From: Candidatus Omnitrophota bacterium
Lineage (GTDB): Bacteria > Omnitrophota > Gorgyraeia > Gygaellales > Profunditerraquicolaceae
Assembly: GCA_903882345.1 (NCBI GenBank)
Contig: CAIRWO010000098.1
Location: 1-5,283 of the forward strand
Direction of reading: 5' to 3'
Length of the DNA stretch: 5,283 bases
The notes below the pieces were generated by a model, which saw only the letters and a list, made by a program, of their open reading frames with translations, was not told where the DNA came from and ran no database searches. Both the position numbers and the translations under genes were made by a program. Below are positions 1-5,283 of this stretch, piece after piece. Position 1 is the stretch's first letter. Each line of letters opens with the position of its first letter.

Positions 1-1
1 A

Positions 2-1069
2 GCAAAGGGCGTATCTATCCAACAGGAAAAAACCGCTTTAGATAATCAGGTTAAAGAATTAAACAGCCGGGCACAGTCGTTGCAAAATCAGGTTCAATTG
101 CAGGAAGCCAAGATCGCCCAGTTGAAGAATGAAAACGGCGTTTATGACGGGCAGCTAATGCAGCTTTCCCAGGCCGTGCAGGATAAAGATAAAATTATTT
201 CTGATTTGGAAAAAGGCCAGCAGGAATACTTAAAGAAACTCGATGAATATTCTATCAAGGTAAGAGATTATGAAGCAAAACTTACTCAAATACAGAATGA
301 TAAAGTTGCTCAAGCCGGCCAGTTTGACGAGTTGAGGTCACAGCAAAAATTCCTTCAGAGCCAATTCCAGATGCTTACGACAACGATCCAGGATAAAGAC
401 AGATTTATTACAGACCTTACGCAGACTAACCAGCAGCTGTCGATGCGCGTTAAAGAGGCGGAGAATAAGATGGTTTTCCTGCAGTCCGACAAGCTCTCTC
501 TGGAATCCCAGCTCCATGAATTGCAGTTGAGGGAGCAGGACCGCACGGCAAAAGGCGAAGAAGCTAACGCCGCGCTTACGGAAAAGGAAAAGAACATCAA
601 AGAGCTGATCAGCCGGGTTCAGAATTACCAGTTAAGAATGGCAGAGAGCGAAACTACAAAATCGCAGACTCAGGACAAAAATAAAATGTTGTTCAGGGAC
701 AACAAATTTCTTAACCGCAAGGTAGATATTTACGGCCGCAGGCTCGCACAGGTAGCGCTTTTAAAAGACAGGTTGCTGAAAGAGAATGCTGTCCTGCATT
801 ACAATTTAGGCGTATTTTATATACAGCGGCAGGAATATAATGAGGCCTTAGTCGAGTTTGAAAAAGTCCTTGAGCTTAATCCCAATGATGCCGCGACGCA
901 TTATAATTTAGGCCTCATCTACGCAGAGTATATCGGCAACAAGGCTAAGGCGATCTTACATTTTAAGCGCTATCTTTTACTTGACCCTAAAGATAAGGAT
1001 GTGGATAAGGCAAAAAAATACATCCTTACTTGGGAGACTTGGCAGGATGAAAAAGTTGAACCACATTAA
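2..1069 (+). CDS. Coiled-coil protein with C-terminal TPR module (5' end outside window)
   Basis: The frame is open from the first complete codon at 2 to TAA at 1067-1069, giving 355 visible residues. A TTG at 80 could serve as a start, but the same coiled-coil character continues upstream of it, so the true start lies before the window. Visible residues 1 to about 255 are rich in Gln, Lys, Glu, Asp and Leu with heptad spacing, predicting a long coiled coil that contains three repeats of 56-63 residues. Residues 264-355 form two TPR-like units (HYNLGVFY, then HYNLGLIYAEY, with ELNP and LLDP helix ends) and finish with a TWETW motif. The last ~125 residues resemble the end of the protein at 2983-4038. 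By analogy with that paralogue an N-terminal membrane anchor is expected but not seen. Its 3' end overlaps the secretin gene by 23 nt, so it probably works with it, perhaps as a periplasmic scaffold or secretin assembly factor (inference). No named family was recognised beyond TPR. Confidence 0.9.
   Translation, partial: AKGVSIQQEKTALDNQVKELNSRAQSLQNQVQLQEAKIAQLKNENGVYDGQLMQLSQAVQDKDKIISDLEKGQQEYLKKLDEYSIKVRDYEAKLTQIQNDKVAQAGQFDELRSQQKFLQSQFQMLTTTIQDKDRFITDLTQTNQQLSMRVKEAENKMVFLQSDKLSLESQLHELQLREQDRTAKGEEANAALTEKEKNIKELISRVQNYQLRMAESETTKSQTQDKNKMLFRDNKFLNRKVDIYGRRLAQVALLKDRLLKENAVLHYNLGVFYIQRQEYNEALVEFEKVLELNPNDAATHYNLGLIYAEYIGNKAKAILHFKRYLLLDPKDKDVDKAKKYILTWETWQDEKVEPH
104..649 (+). repeat. 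Heptad-registered internal repeats in the coiled coil
   Basis: Three consecutive modules are visible in the translation, starting at nt 104, 272 and 461. Each opens with an EAK-like segment (EAKIAQL, EAKLTQI, AENKMVFL), then a [N/S]-[E/D]-[N/K] step and a G/SQL..L segment. A DKD motif (QDKDKIISDL, QDKDRFITDL, TEKEKNIKEL) follows. The EAK segments are spaced 56 and 63 residues apart and the DKD motifs 70 and 63, all multiples of seven, so the coiled-coil register is kept. This is divergent protein-level repetition, not a DNA-level repeat. Confidence 0.55.
1032..1036 (+). promoter_or_regulatory. Ribosome binding site deciding the secretin start
   Basis: GGGAG lies 10 nt before the ATG at 1047, inside the coding sequence of the upstream TPR protein. 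It supports ATG 1047 over the in-frame TTG at 981, which would add 22 residues ahead of the signal peptide. A GGCAGG directly abutting the ATG is too close to act as the main site. Confidence 0.5.
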
Positions 1070-2996
1070 TTTAATCGATAAAAGATTTATCCGGACGATT
1101 TTCTGCATGGCATTTGTCCTGGCTTTTTCTTCATTTATTTCCTTAGCAGAAGAGCAGGCGCAGATAGAGAATCCGCCGGCAGAGGCGACTACCGCGCCGC
1201 CGGCACAGGCGACAGCGCGACCGGCCGAGGCTGCTCAGGCGGCAACACAGCCAGCAAACCCGGCTAAAACAGAACCGGGGCAGCAGCAAAAAAATATGAC
1301 CCCCGAAGAGCTTTTTAACCAGCCGGTTTCTCTTGACCTGCGCAACATCGATATTTTGGAAGCCTTGAAATACCTGGCTAATAAAGGTAATTTAAATATC
1401 GTTTCTACAAAAAACGTTTCCGGCCGGGTTTCCCTTACCCTTAATAATGTGCCGTTAAAAGACGTGTTCGATCTTACGCTTAGGTCAAATGATTTGGCTT
1501 ATACAAAAATCGGGGATGTATATAATGTAATGAGTCAGGCTGAATATAAAGCTCTTTACGGGAAAAATTTCTATGACCTGCGGCAAGTAAAAGTCTTACG
1601 CCTTAAATACGCGCCGCCCGAACAGATGTTTACCATGCTTGAAGCGCTGAAAAGCGAAATCGGCCGCGTGCTGGTGGATCAGGAATCGGGAAATATCCTG
1701 ATCATGGATACGCCTGAACGCATCGAAGATCTGGAATTGGCGCTTGCGCAGTTTGAGAAACAAAACAACGTAGAAATATTTGTTTTAAAATATGCGAAGG
1801 CAAAAGACGTGGAAGAGATACTAAAGACGCGCCTGGATATAAAAAAGGTCGGCTCGGTTAAGGCCGATGAACGCAACAACCAGCTGATTGTGCAGGCATT
1901 CGCCGAAAGGATGCAGGAGATCCGGCGCTTGATTGCAGAACTTGATAAGCCGACGAAACAGGTTTTAATCGATACCAAGATCGTGAAGATCGATTTGACC
2001 GATGAATTGGATACGGGTATAACATGGGAAGGCTTATTTAACTTAGGCGGTAAGACGACGTATCTCGGTTCCTATCCATTCAGCAACATACCTGCCGGCT
2101 CAAGCACGCCTGGTTTTACTACGCGCTCGGCAGTTTTACAAAACTTAGGCGGTAATATCGGCTCTTATCCTTTCAGCGGGACAACGACTAATTTGGCTGC
2201 CAGCACAAAAACCGTTCTCGGCCAGGATATGCATGTCGGCCTCATAAGCAGCGATGTTGATTTTGATGCGATGATAAATTACTTAAATACGATAACTACG
2301 ACGAGGCTGCTTTCTAATCCAAAATTGCTTGTGGTCAATAATCAGGAAGCCAAGATACACGTCGGTAACCGCGAAGCCTACGTTACTGCCACAACAACAC
2401 AAGGCCAGACCACCAGCACCATTGCCGAAGAAGTAACCTTTGTCGACATCGGCATCCAATTGTCGGTTACCGCCACGATTAATGACGATGGTTTTATCAC
2501 CATGAAAATCCGTCCGGAGATTTCCAGCGTTGCGCGCACCCTTACTACTCCCACCAATAATAAGATACCGATCATCAATACCTCCCTTGCGGAAACGACC
2601 GTAATGATGAAAGACGGGACAACTTTGCTTATCGGCGGTTTACGCAGTGAAAATGATACAGAGTCAATTCAAGGCGTCCCCGGGTTAAGCAAGCTTCCTT
2701 TTATCGGTAATATATTCAAAAATTCTGTCGTAACGAAAGAGCGCGTTGAGCTTTTGATCGTGATGACTCCTCATATTGTAAGCGGGATGAGCATGGACGT
2801 GGGCAATGATAGGTTCCTGGGAGATAAGGCGGGCAAGGATTATGAAGAATATCCGCCCCTGGCCCCGCGCAAGGACCTCCTGCCGGAGGCGCAGCAGCCG
2901 CCGATCGAGCCAAAACCCTACAGGGATTATACCGGTTTTCAGGAAAAACCCGACAACGAACTTTTAATCAAAGGACACAGGTATGAACCAAAATAA
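1047..2996 (+). CDS. Outer-membrane secretin (GspD/PilQ superfamily)
   Basis: This is a 649-residue secretin, expected to form a multimeric gated channel in the outer membrane for protein or pilus export. Residues 1-34 look like a Sec signal peptide (basic start, hydrophobic 17-33, cleavage near SLA/EE) without a lipobox. Residues 35-83 are a Pro/Ala/Gln/Thr linker. Residues ~93-163 match an N0/STN domain (VSLDLRNIDILEALKYLA, NVPLKDVFDLTL). Residues ~180-239 and ~243-303 are two N1-like domains, each with L(R/K)Y followed by a LIVQ/ILIM-type strand. From ~304 the core starts (KQVLIDTKIVKIDL). It includes SNPKLLVVNNQEAKIHVG (423-440), VDIGIQLSVTATI and the hallmark VPGLSKLPFIGNIFK (544-558), and ends at ELLIVMTPHIV (568-578). 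A 71-residue Pro/Tyr-rich tail follows. AMIN domains typical of many PilQ proteins are absent, so the exact system is open. The start ATG lies within the upstream gene, and the end overlaps the next gene by 14 nt. Secretin identity is very secure; the PilQ versus GspD assignment is not. Confidence 0.95.
   Translation: MKKLNHINLIDKRFIRTIFCMAFVLAFSSFISLAEEQAQIENPPAEATTAPPAQATARPAEAAQAATQPANPAKTEPGQQQKNMTPEELFNQPVSLDLRNIDILEALKYLANKGNLNIVSTKNVSGRVSLTLNNVPLKDVFDLTLRSNDLAYTKIGDVYNVMSQAEYKALYGKNFYDLRQVKVLRLKYAPPEQMFTMLEALKSEIGRVLVDQESGNILIMDTPERIEDLELALAQFEKQNNVEIFVLKYAKAKDVEEILKTRLDIKKVGSVKADERNNQLIVQAFAERMQEIRRLIAELDKPTKQVLIDTKIVKIDLTDELDTGITWEGLFNLGGKTTYLGSYPFSNIPAGSSTPGFTTRSAVLQNLGGNIGSYPFSGTTTNLAASTKTVLGQDMHVGLISSDVDFDAMINYLNTITTTRLLSNPKLLVVNNQEAKIHVGNREAYVTATTTQGQTTSTIAEEVTFVDIGIQLSVTATINDDGFITMKIRPEISSVARTLTTPTNNKIPIINTSLAETTVMMKDGTTLLIGGLRSENDTESIQGVPGLSKLPFIGNIFKNSVVTKERVELLIVMTPHIVSGMSMDVGNDRFLGDKAGKDYEEYPPLAPRKDLLPEAQQPPIEPKPYRDYTGFQEKPDNELLIKGHRYEPK
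2040..2177 (+). repeat. Duplicated NLGG...GSYPFS segment inside the secretin
   Basis: A 14-nt sequence, AACTTAGGCGGTAA, occurs at 2040-2053 and again at 2142-2155. Each copy is followed by codons for Gly-Ser-Tyr-Pro-Phe-Ser, at 2067-2084 and 2160-2177. The two GSYPFS copies differ at three bases, all synonymous. They sit at residues ~332-346 and ~366-377, between the first core strand and the conserved SNPKLLVVNN strand. Confidence 0.7.
2971..2975 (+). promoter_or_regulatory. Ribosome binding site for the second coiled-coil/TPR gene
   Basis: AAGGA ends 7 nt before ATG 2983 and lies inside the last codons of the secretin gene. It supports this start and coupled translation across the 14-nt gene overlap. 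Confidence 0.65.
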
Positions 2997-4038
2997 AAAA
3001 ACATTGCACGGGAAAATTTTTCTTTTTATTTGCTTGATAATAATTTTAATTATTTTCGCCGTGGTGGGCATATTTTTCGGGATCAAAGCAGATAAACTAT
3101 CGTCACAGCTAAAGAGCGAAAAGTCAGGCTGGGAAAAAATCGATAAAGAAAGCCTGGAAATCAAAAATAATTCTAATAAATTAAAAGAAGATAATGCCAA
3201 ATTGCAGCTTGAGCTGCAACGAGTTGCGCAGGAAAAAGACGCTGCCGCCGCACAGGTAAGGGGCCTGCTTCCTGACAGACAACGGGTGCACGAGCTGGAA
3301 GATTCGCTGGCAAAGATCAAAAAAGATATGGATGCGCTCACGCAAGAAAAGCAGGAATTTTTCGAGCGCAGCCTCCTTCTGAAAGGAAAAGTCAAAGACC
3401 TTGAAACGATCCAGAAGCAATCAATTAAGGAAAGAGAGCAGCTTAAGCAGGACATTACTAAGGAAAGGGATAAGTCCGGGATAAAAAGCCTTGAACGGGA
3501 AAACAATTCGCTAAAGAAAGAAAACAATGATTTGGCTTCTACCTTAGGCCGGATACGTAGCGAGAACGACAAATTAAAACAAAGCAATTCCCAATTAAAA
3601 GAAGACTTAGATGCCGCCAACGAAAAGCTGGTAAAATTCAATAAAGATTACAGCGAGGCGGTTAAAAAGAACATTGCGCTTGAACACCGGGTTGCCGAGA
3701 CGCCGGGAAAATTTGCGGAGATCGCCCGGCAAAATAAGGTATTGATCAGGCAGACCGCGAATATGCATTATAATCTGGGTGTTTTTTATACCAAAGAGAA
3801 GGAATATTCTCGTGCCGCAGCGGAATTCGAAAAGTCCATTGAATTAACCCCCGACGATGCCTACTCGCATTTCAACTTAGGTTATATTTACGCGGAATAC
3901 CTCGTTGACCGGCAAAAGGCAATCGACCATTTCCGTCAGTATTTAAGGCTGGCTAAAAAAGACGATAAGGATGTTGACTGGGTAAAAAATTACATTATTA
4001 CCTGGCAGACCTGGGAAGGCAAAAAACCACTGGAGTAA
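2983..4038 (+). CDS. Membrane-anchored coiled-coil protein with C-terminal TPR module
   Basis: This is a complete protein of 351 residues. The N-terminus is basic (KK at 5-6, K11), followed by an Ile/Leu/Phe-rich segment at ~12-34 that looks like an uncleaved signal anchor; no clear cleavage site is seen. Residues ~38-235 are a long Lys/Glu/Asn-rich coiled coil with zipper-like stretches such as LERENNSLKKENNDL (170-184). Residues 261-351 form two TPR-like units (HYNLGVFY, HFNLGYIYAEY) and end in TWQTW. By eye about 50 of some 86 positions are identical to the C-terminal module of the gene ending at 1069, and weaker similarity runs ~34 residues further upstream without gaps, so the two are paralogues. 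The topology predicts an inner-membrane anchor with the coil and TPRs in the periplasm, within reach of the secretin N-domains. A role in secretin assembly, or as a periplasmic strut, is inferred from the location and from TPR pilotins of other systems. Its stop is 6 nt before the next gene. Confidence 0.93.
   Translation: MNQNKKTLHGKIFLFICLIIILIIFAVVGIFFGIKADKLSSQLKSEKSGWEKIDKESLEIKNNSNKLKEDNAKLQLELQRVAQEKDAAAAQVRGLLPDRQRVHELEDSLAKIKKDMDALTQEKQEFFERSLLLKGKVKDLETIQKQSIKEREQLKQDITKERDKSGIKSLERENNSLKKENNDLASTLGRIRSENDKLKQSNSQLKEDLDAANEKLVKFNKDYSEAVKKNIALEHRVAETPGKFAEIARQNKVLIRQTANMHYNLGVFYTKEKEYSRAAAEFEKSIELTPDDAYSHFNLGYIYAEYLVDRQKAIDHFRQYLRLAKKDDKDVDWVKNYIITWQTWEGKKPLE
4032..4035 (+). promoter_or_regulatory. 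Ribosome binding site for the SurA-like gene
   Basis: GGAG sits 9 nt before ATG 4045 and immediately before the TAA stop of the preceding gene, which suggests that translation of the two genes is coupled. Confidence 0.5.
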
Positions 4039-4044
4039 TAAACA

Positions 4045-5082
4045 ATGAAAATCAAAATTGGAAATAGCCTGTTATTTTTCATTTGTCTTTTGATATTTGG
4101 CATTAATTTTGCATCTGCCAAAGAAGCTAAACAGAATCAACAAGCACCTAAGCCGGCACAGAAACAGGCTGCTCCTCAGGCAACGCCGCCAGCGCAGGAA
4201 CAAAACCCGGCAACGAAAGAGCCGGAATATATCGGTGAATTTTTCGATACTAAAGTCCCCCGTGAAAATTACATTTTTATTAACACTACCTATATGATCT
4301 TCAGCGAGCAGGCAGGTTCAGTCAAGACCAAAGAAGAGAGGGAGCAGAAAATCTGGGAGGACTTACTGTTTTCTTACGAGGCGTTCCGCCGCGGCGTTAA
4401 CGTAACGCAGGAAGAGATTGATACGGAAGTGAGAAAAATCCTTGAGGCGGAAAAGGTGGCATTTGATTTTAAAAAAGACCAGCAGGCATATTCTGATTGG
4501 TTGAAAAATAAAACCAACGAACCGGTCGTGCTTTTTGAGAACCAGCTGCGCCACCTCATACAGATGAGGAAGCTTAAGGCGCAGGTGATGGACTCGATGA
4601 CCCCTGAGGTCAGCGATAAGGAAGCGCACGAAAGGTTCCGGGAAGAAAATAGCAGTTTGAGCGCGGAACTGGCGGCATTCGAAAAAAAGGAAGACGCAGA
4701 AGCGTTTTATAAAAAGGCGCGGGCCGACAAGAACCTCTGGGAACAGGAAAAGAAAAACCGGCCCAAAGATTTTAAGCATCCGGGATTTGTCTCGCTTGCC
4801 TTTCTCATCGATATCTGGAAGTTCCCGCGGGATGCCTGTTATAAAATGCTGAAAATGAAAAAAGGCGAAATCTACGGTCCTGAGCCGATTTATAAAGGCT
4901 ATGCGGTTTTCAGGGTTATGGATGCCCGCCCGGCAAACGACGCCAACTACGCAAAGACAAATGTAAAAAATTCCTATTATGACAAAATAAAAAGCAGCAA
5001 GAGATATACGGGTTTAGACCAGTGGATTAAGGACCTTAAACAGCAGGCGAATATTAAAATCTATAACAATACCCGGCCTTAA
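4045..5082 (+). CDS. SurA/PpiC-like periplasmic chaperone, degenerate parvulin domain
   Basis: This is a complete protein of 345 residues. Residues 1-25 are a Sec signal peptide (KIK start, hydrophobic 8-22, cleavage at ASA/KE), with no lipobox. A Gln/Pro/Ala linker covers ~26-60. Residues ~97-200 follow the SurA N-terminal chaperone pattern: helices around DLLFSYEAFRRGVNVTQEEI, QLRHLIQMRKLKAQVMDSM and VSDKEAHERF. Residues ~205-293 align with a parvulin-type prolyl isomerase fold (EDAEAFYKKA, then KHPGFVSLAF, then MKKGEIYGPEPIYKGYAVFRV). The final helix-strand (GLDQWIKDLKQQANIKIY, 323-340) matches the SurA C-terminal end. Parvulins usually have His in the first strand (HIL) and in the last (GYHI or similar). 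Here these positions read ELAAF and GYAVF, so isomerase activity is doubtful. It probably acts as a periplasmic holdase or folding factor for the secretin or for exported cargo (inference from context). Family membership is fairly secure; loss of catalysis is inferred. Confidence 0.85.
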   Translation: MKIKIGNSLLFFICLLIFGINFASAKEAKQNQQAPKPAQKQAAPQATPPAQEQNPATKEPEYIGEFFDTKVPRENYIFINTTYMIFSEQAGSVKTKEEREQKIWEDLLFSYEAFRRGVNVTQEEIDTEVRKILEAEKVAFDFKKDQQAYSDWLKNKTNEPVVLFENQLRHLIQMRKLKAQVMDSMTPEVSDKEAHERFREENSSLSAELAAFEKKEDAEAFYKKARADKNLWEQEKKNRPKDFKHPGFVSLAFLIDIWKFPRDACYKMLKMKKGEIYGPEPIYKGYAVFRVMDARPANDANYAKTNVKNSYYDKIKSSKRYTGLDQWIKDLKQQANIKIYNNTRP

Positions 5083-5097
5083 AGTTTAGGCCGGTAT
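5069..5097 (+). other. GC-rich stem-loop over the stop codon of the SurA-like gene
   Basis: CCGGCC (5073-5078) pairs with GGCCGG (5089-5094). The stem extends inward by TAA/TTA (5080-5082 with 5086-5088, T5079 bulged, three-base loop) and outward by ATA/TAT (5069-5071 with 5095-5097, C5072 bulged). The TAA stop at 5080-5082 lies in the left arm. No T-run follows, so it is not a standard intrinsic terminator. It could protect the 3' end, attenuate, or separate expression of the two genes. Confidence 0.5.
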
Positions 5098-5111
5098 GCA
5101 CTTTCTGTGCA
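5097..5111 (+). other. Small stem-loop abutting the next ribosome binding site
   Basis: TGCAC (5097-5101) pairs perfectly with GTGCA (5107-5111) around a TTTCT loop. It shares its first base with the preceding stem-loop and its last base with the AAGGAGG that follows. A five-pair stem is weak evidence on its own; the position right beside the ribosome binding site is what makes it notable. Confidence 0.35.
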
Positions 5112-5117
5112 AGGAGG
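5111..5117 (+). promoter_or_regulatory. Strong ribosome binding site for the last gene
   Basis: AAGGAGG is a near-complete Shine-Dalgarno sequence with 7 nt to ATG 5125. It is the strongest site in the window and hints that the downstream product is made at a higher level than the four upstream proteins. Confidence 0.85.
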
Positions 5118-5124
5118 ACGGGAA

Positions 5125-5283
5125 ATGAAAGGATTGCTTATTGTAGTATTGGTGTTTGGTTTAATCGTCTCATCCGTGGGATTGGTTATGGCGCTAGATA
5201 AAACGGCAAGCCCGGCGTCGATGTCCGACGCTACAAGAAACCAGTTGGCAGCGCAGGCCAAAAATAAATTAGAGAGCCGGCAG
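5125..5283 (+). CDS. Secreted protein of unknown function (3' end outside window)
   Basis: An open frame of 53 codons runs from ATG 5125 to the last base without a stop. The strong ribosome binding site and a convincing signal peptide support it as a real gene. Residues 1-23 have a basic MKG start, a Leu/Val/Ile-rich core and a likely cleavage after VMA. The visible mature part (LDKTASPASMSDATRNQL, then a Gln/Lys/Glu-rich helix-like stretch) is too short to assign. It could be another coiled-coil envelope protein or the cargo of the secretin system. It lies 42 nt after the SurA-like gene and may be in the same transcript or separately controlled through the intervening stem-loops. Confidence 0.75.
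   Translation, partial: MKGLLIVVLVFGLIVSSVGLVMALDKTASPASMSDATRNQLAAQAKNKLESRQ

Noticed and set aside
80..82. TTG at 80 as the start of the first gene
   Set aside because: The frame is open to the window edge and the upstream codons encode the same Gln/Lys/Leu-rich coiled coil; no ribosome binding site precedes the TTG.
981..1046. Upstream in-frame TTG start for the secretin
   Set aside because: It would place 22 basic residues before the signal peptide and overlap the previous gene by 89 nt; ATG 1047 has a spaced GGGAG and gives a normal signal peptide.
2995..3001. Run of seven A as a frameshift site joining the secretin to the next gene
   Set aside because: The run lies after the secretin stop, and the downstream gene has its own ribosome binding site and ATG before it.
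3039..3054. AT-rich inverted repeat AATAATT-TT-AATTATT as a possible operator
   Set aside because: It falls within Ile/Leu codons of the membrane anchor of the second TPR protein and is explained by AT-rich codon choice.
2964..3641. 225-codon open frame on the minus strand
   Set aside because: It lies wholly antisense to the coiled-coil gene at 2983-4038. Its Ser/Phe/Leu-rich product is what the complement of Lys/Glu-rich codons yields, and it shows no domain.
4363..4779. 138-codon open frame on the minus strand
   Set aside because: It is antisense to the SurA-like gene, whose protein has a recognisable fold; the minus product has no motif and there is no gap for an independent gene.
5073..5094. 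Stem-loop as an intrinsic terminator
   Set aside because: No T-tract follows the stem; the next bases form another small stem-loop and then a ribosome binding site.
5079..5261. 60-codon open frame on the minus strand
   Set aside because: It is antisense to the signal-peptide gene at 5125, which has a strong ribosome binding site; the minus frame lacks any supporting signal.

Overview
The window holds a tightly packed, single-strand (+) gene cluster from a diderm (Gram-negative-type) bacterium. The evidence for an outer membrane is an outer-membrane secretin, a SurA-like periplasmic chaperone and several Sec-type signal peptides. The mix of long Lys/Glu/Gln-rich coiled-coil proteins ending in TPRs, moderate GC and closely spaced genes resembles uncultivated lineages such as Omnitrophota and other PVC-related groups. 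That taxonomic guess is an inference only; no marker gene is present.

Layout: (1) 2-1069, the 3' part of a long coiled-coil protein ending in a two-unit TPR module, with its start outside the window. (2) 1047-2996, a complete secretin of the GspD/PilQ superfamily: signal peptide, Pro/Ala/Gln linker, N0 (STN), two N1-like domains, secretin core and a Pro/Tyr-rich tail. (3) 2983-4038, a second membrane-anchored coiled-coil/TPR protein whose C-terminal ~125 residues are paralogous to those of gene 1. (4) 4045-5082, a secreted SurA/PpiC-like chaperone that appears to lack the parvulin catalytic histidines. (5) 5125-5283, the beginning of a new small-signal-peptide protein, cut by the window end. 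The first four genes overlap by 23 and 14 nt and then are 6 nt apart, which points to one transcript with coupled translation. Gene 5 follows after 42 nt that contain two small stem-loops and a strong Shine-Dalgarno sequence. There is no intergenic stretch over 300 bases and no clear promoter, intrinsic terminator, RNA gene, mobile element or CRISPR array.

Working model (inference): the secretin forms an outer-membrane channel. The two coiled-coil/TPR paralogues on either side of it are likely periplasmic spanning or assembly partners, since TPR proteins such as PilF/PilW/Tgl and TadD accompany secretins in pilus systems. The SurA-like protein would help fold the secretin or a secreted substrate. 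No ATPase, pilin or inner-membrane platform protein lies in the window, so whether this is a type IV pilus, type II secretion or a distinct envelope apparatus cannot be decided here. The most interesting points are the paralogue-secretin-paralogue arrangement, the shared C-terminal Trp motif, and the likely non-catalytic parvulin-like chaperone.
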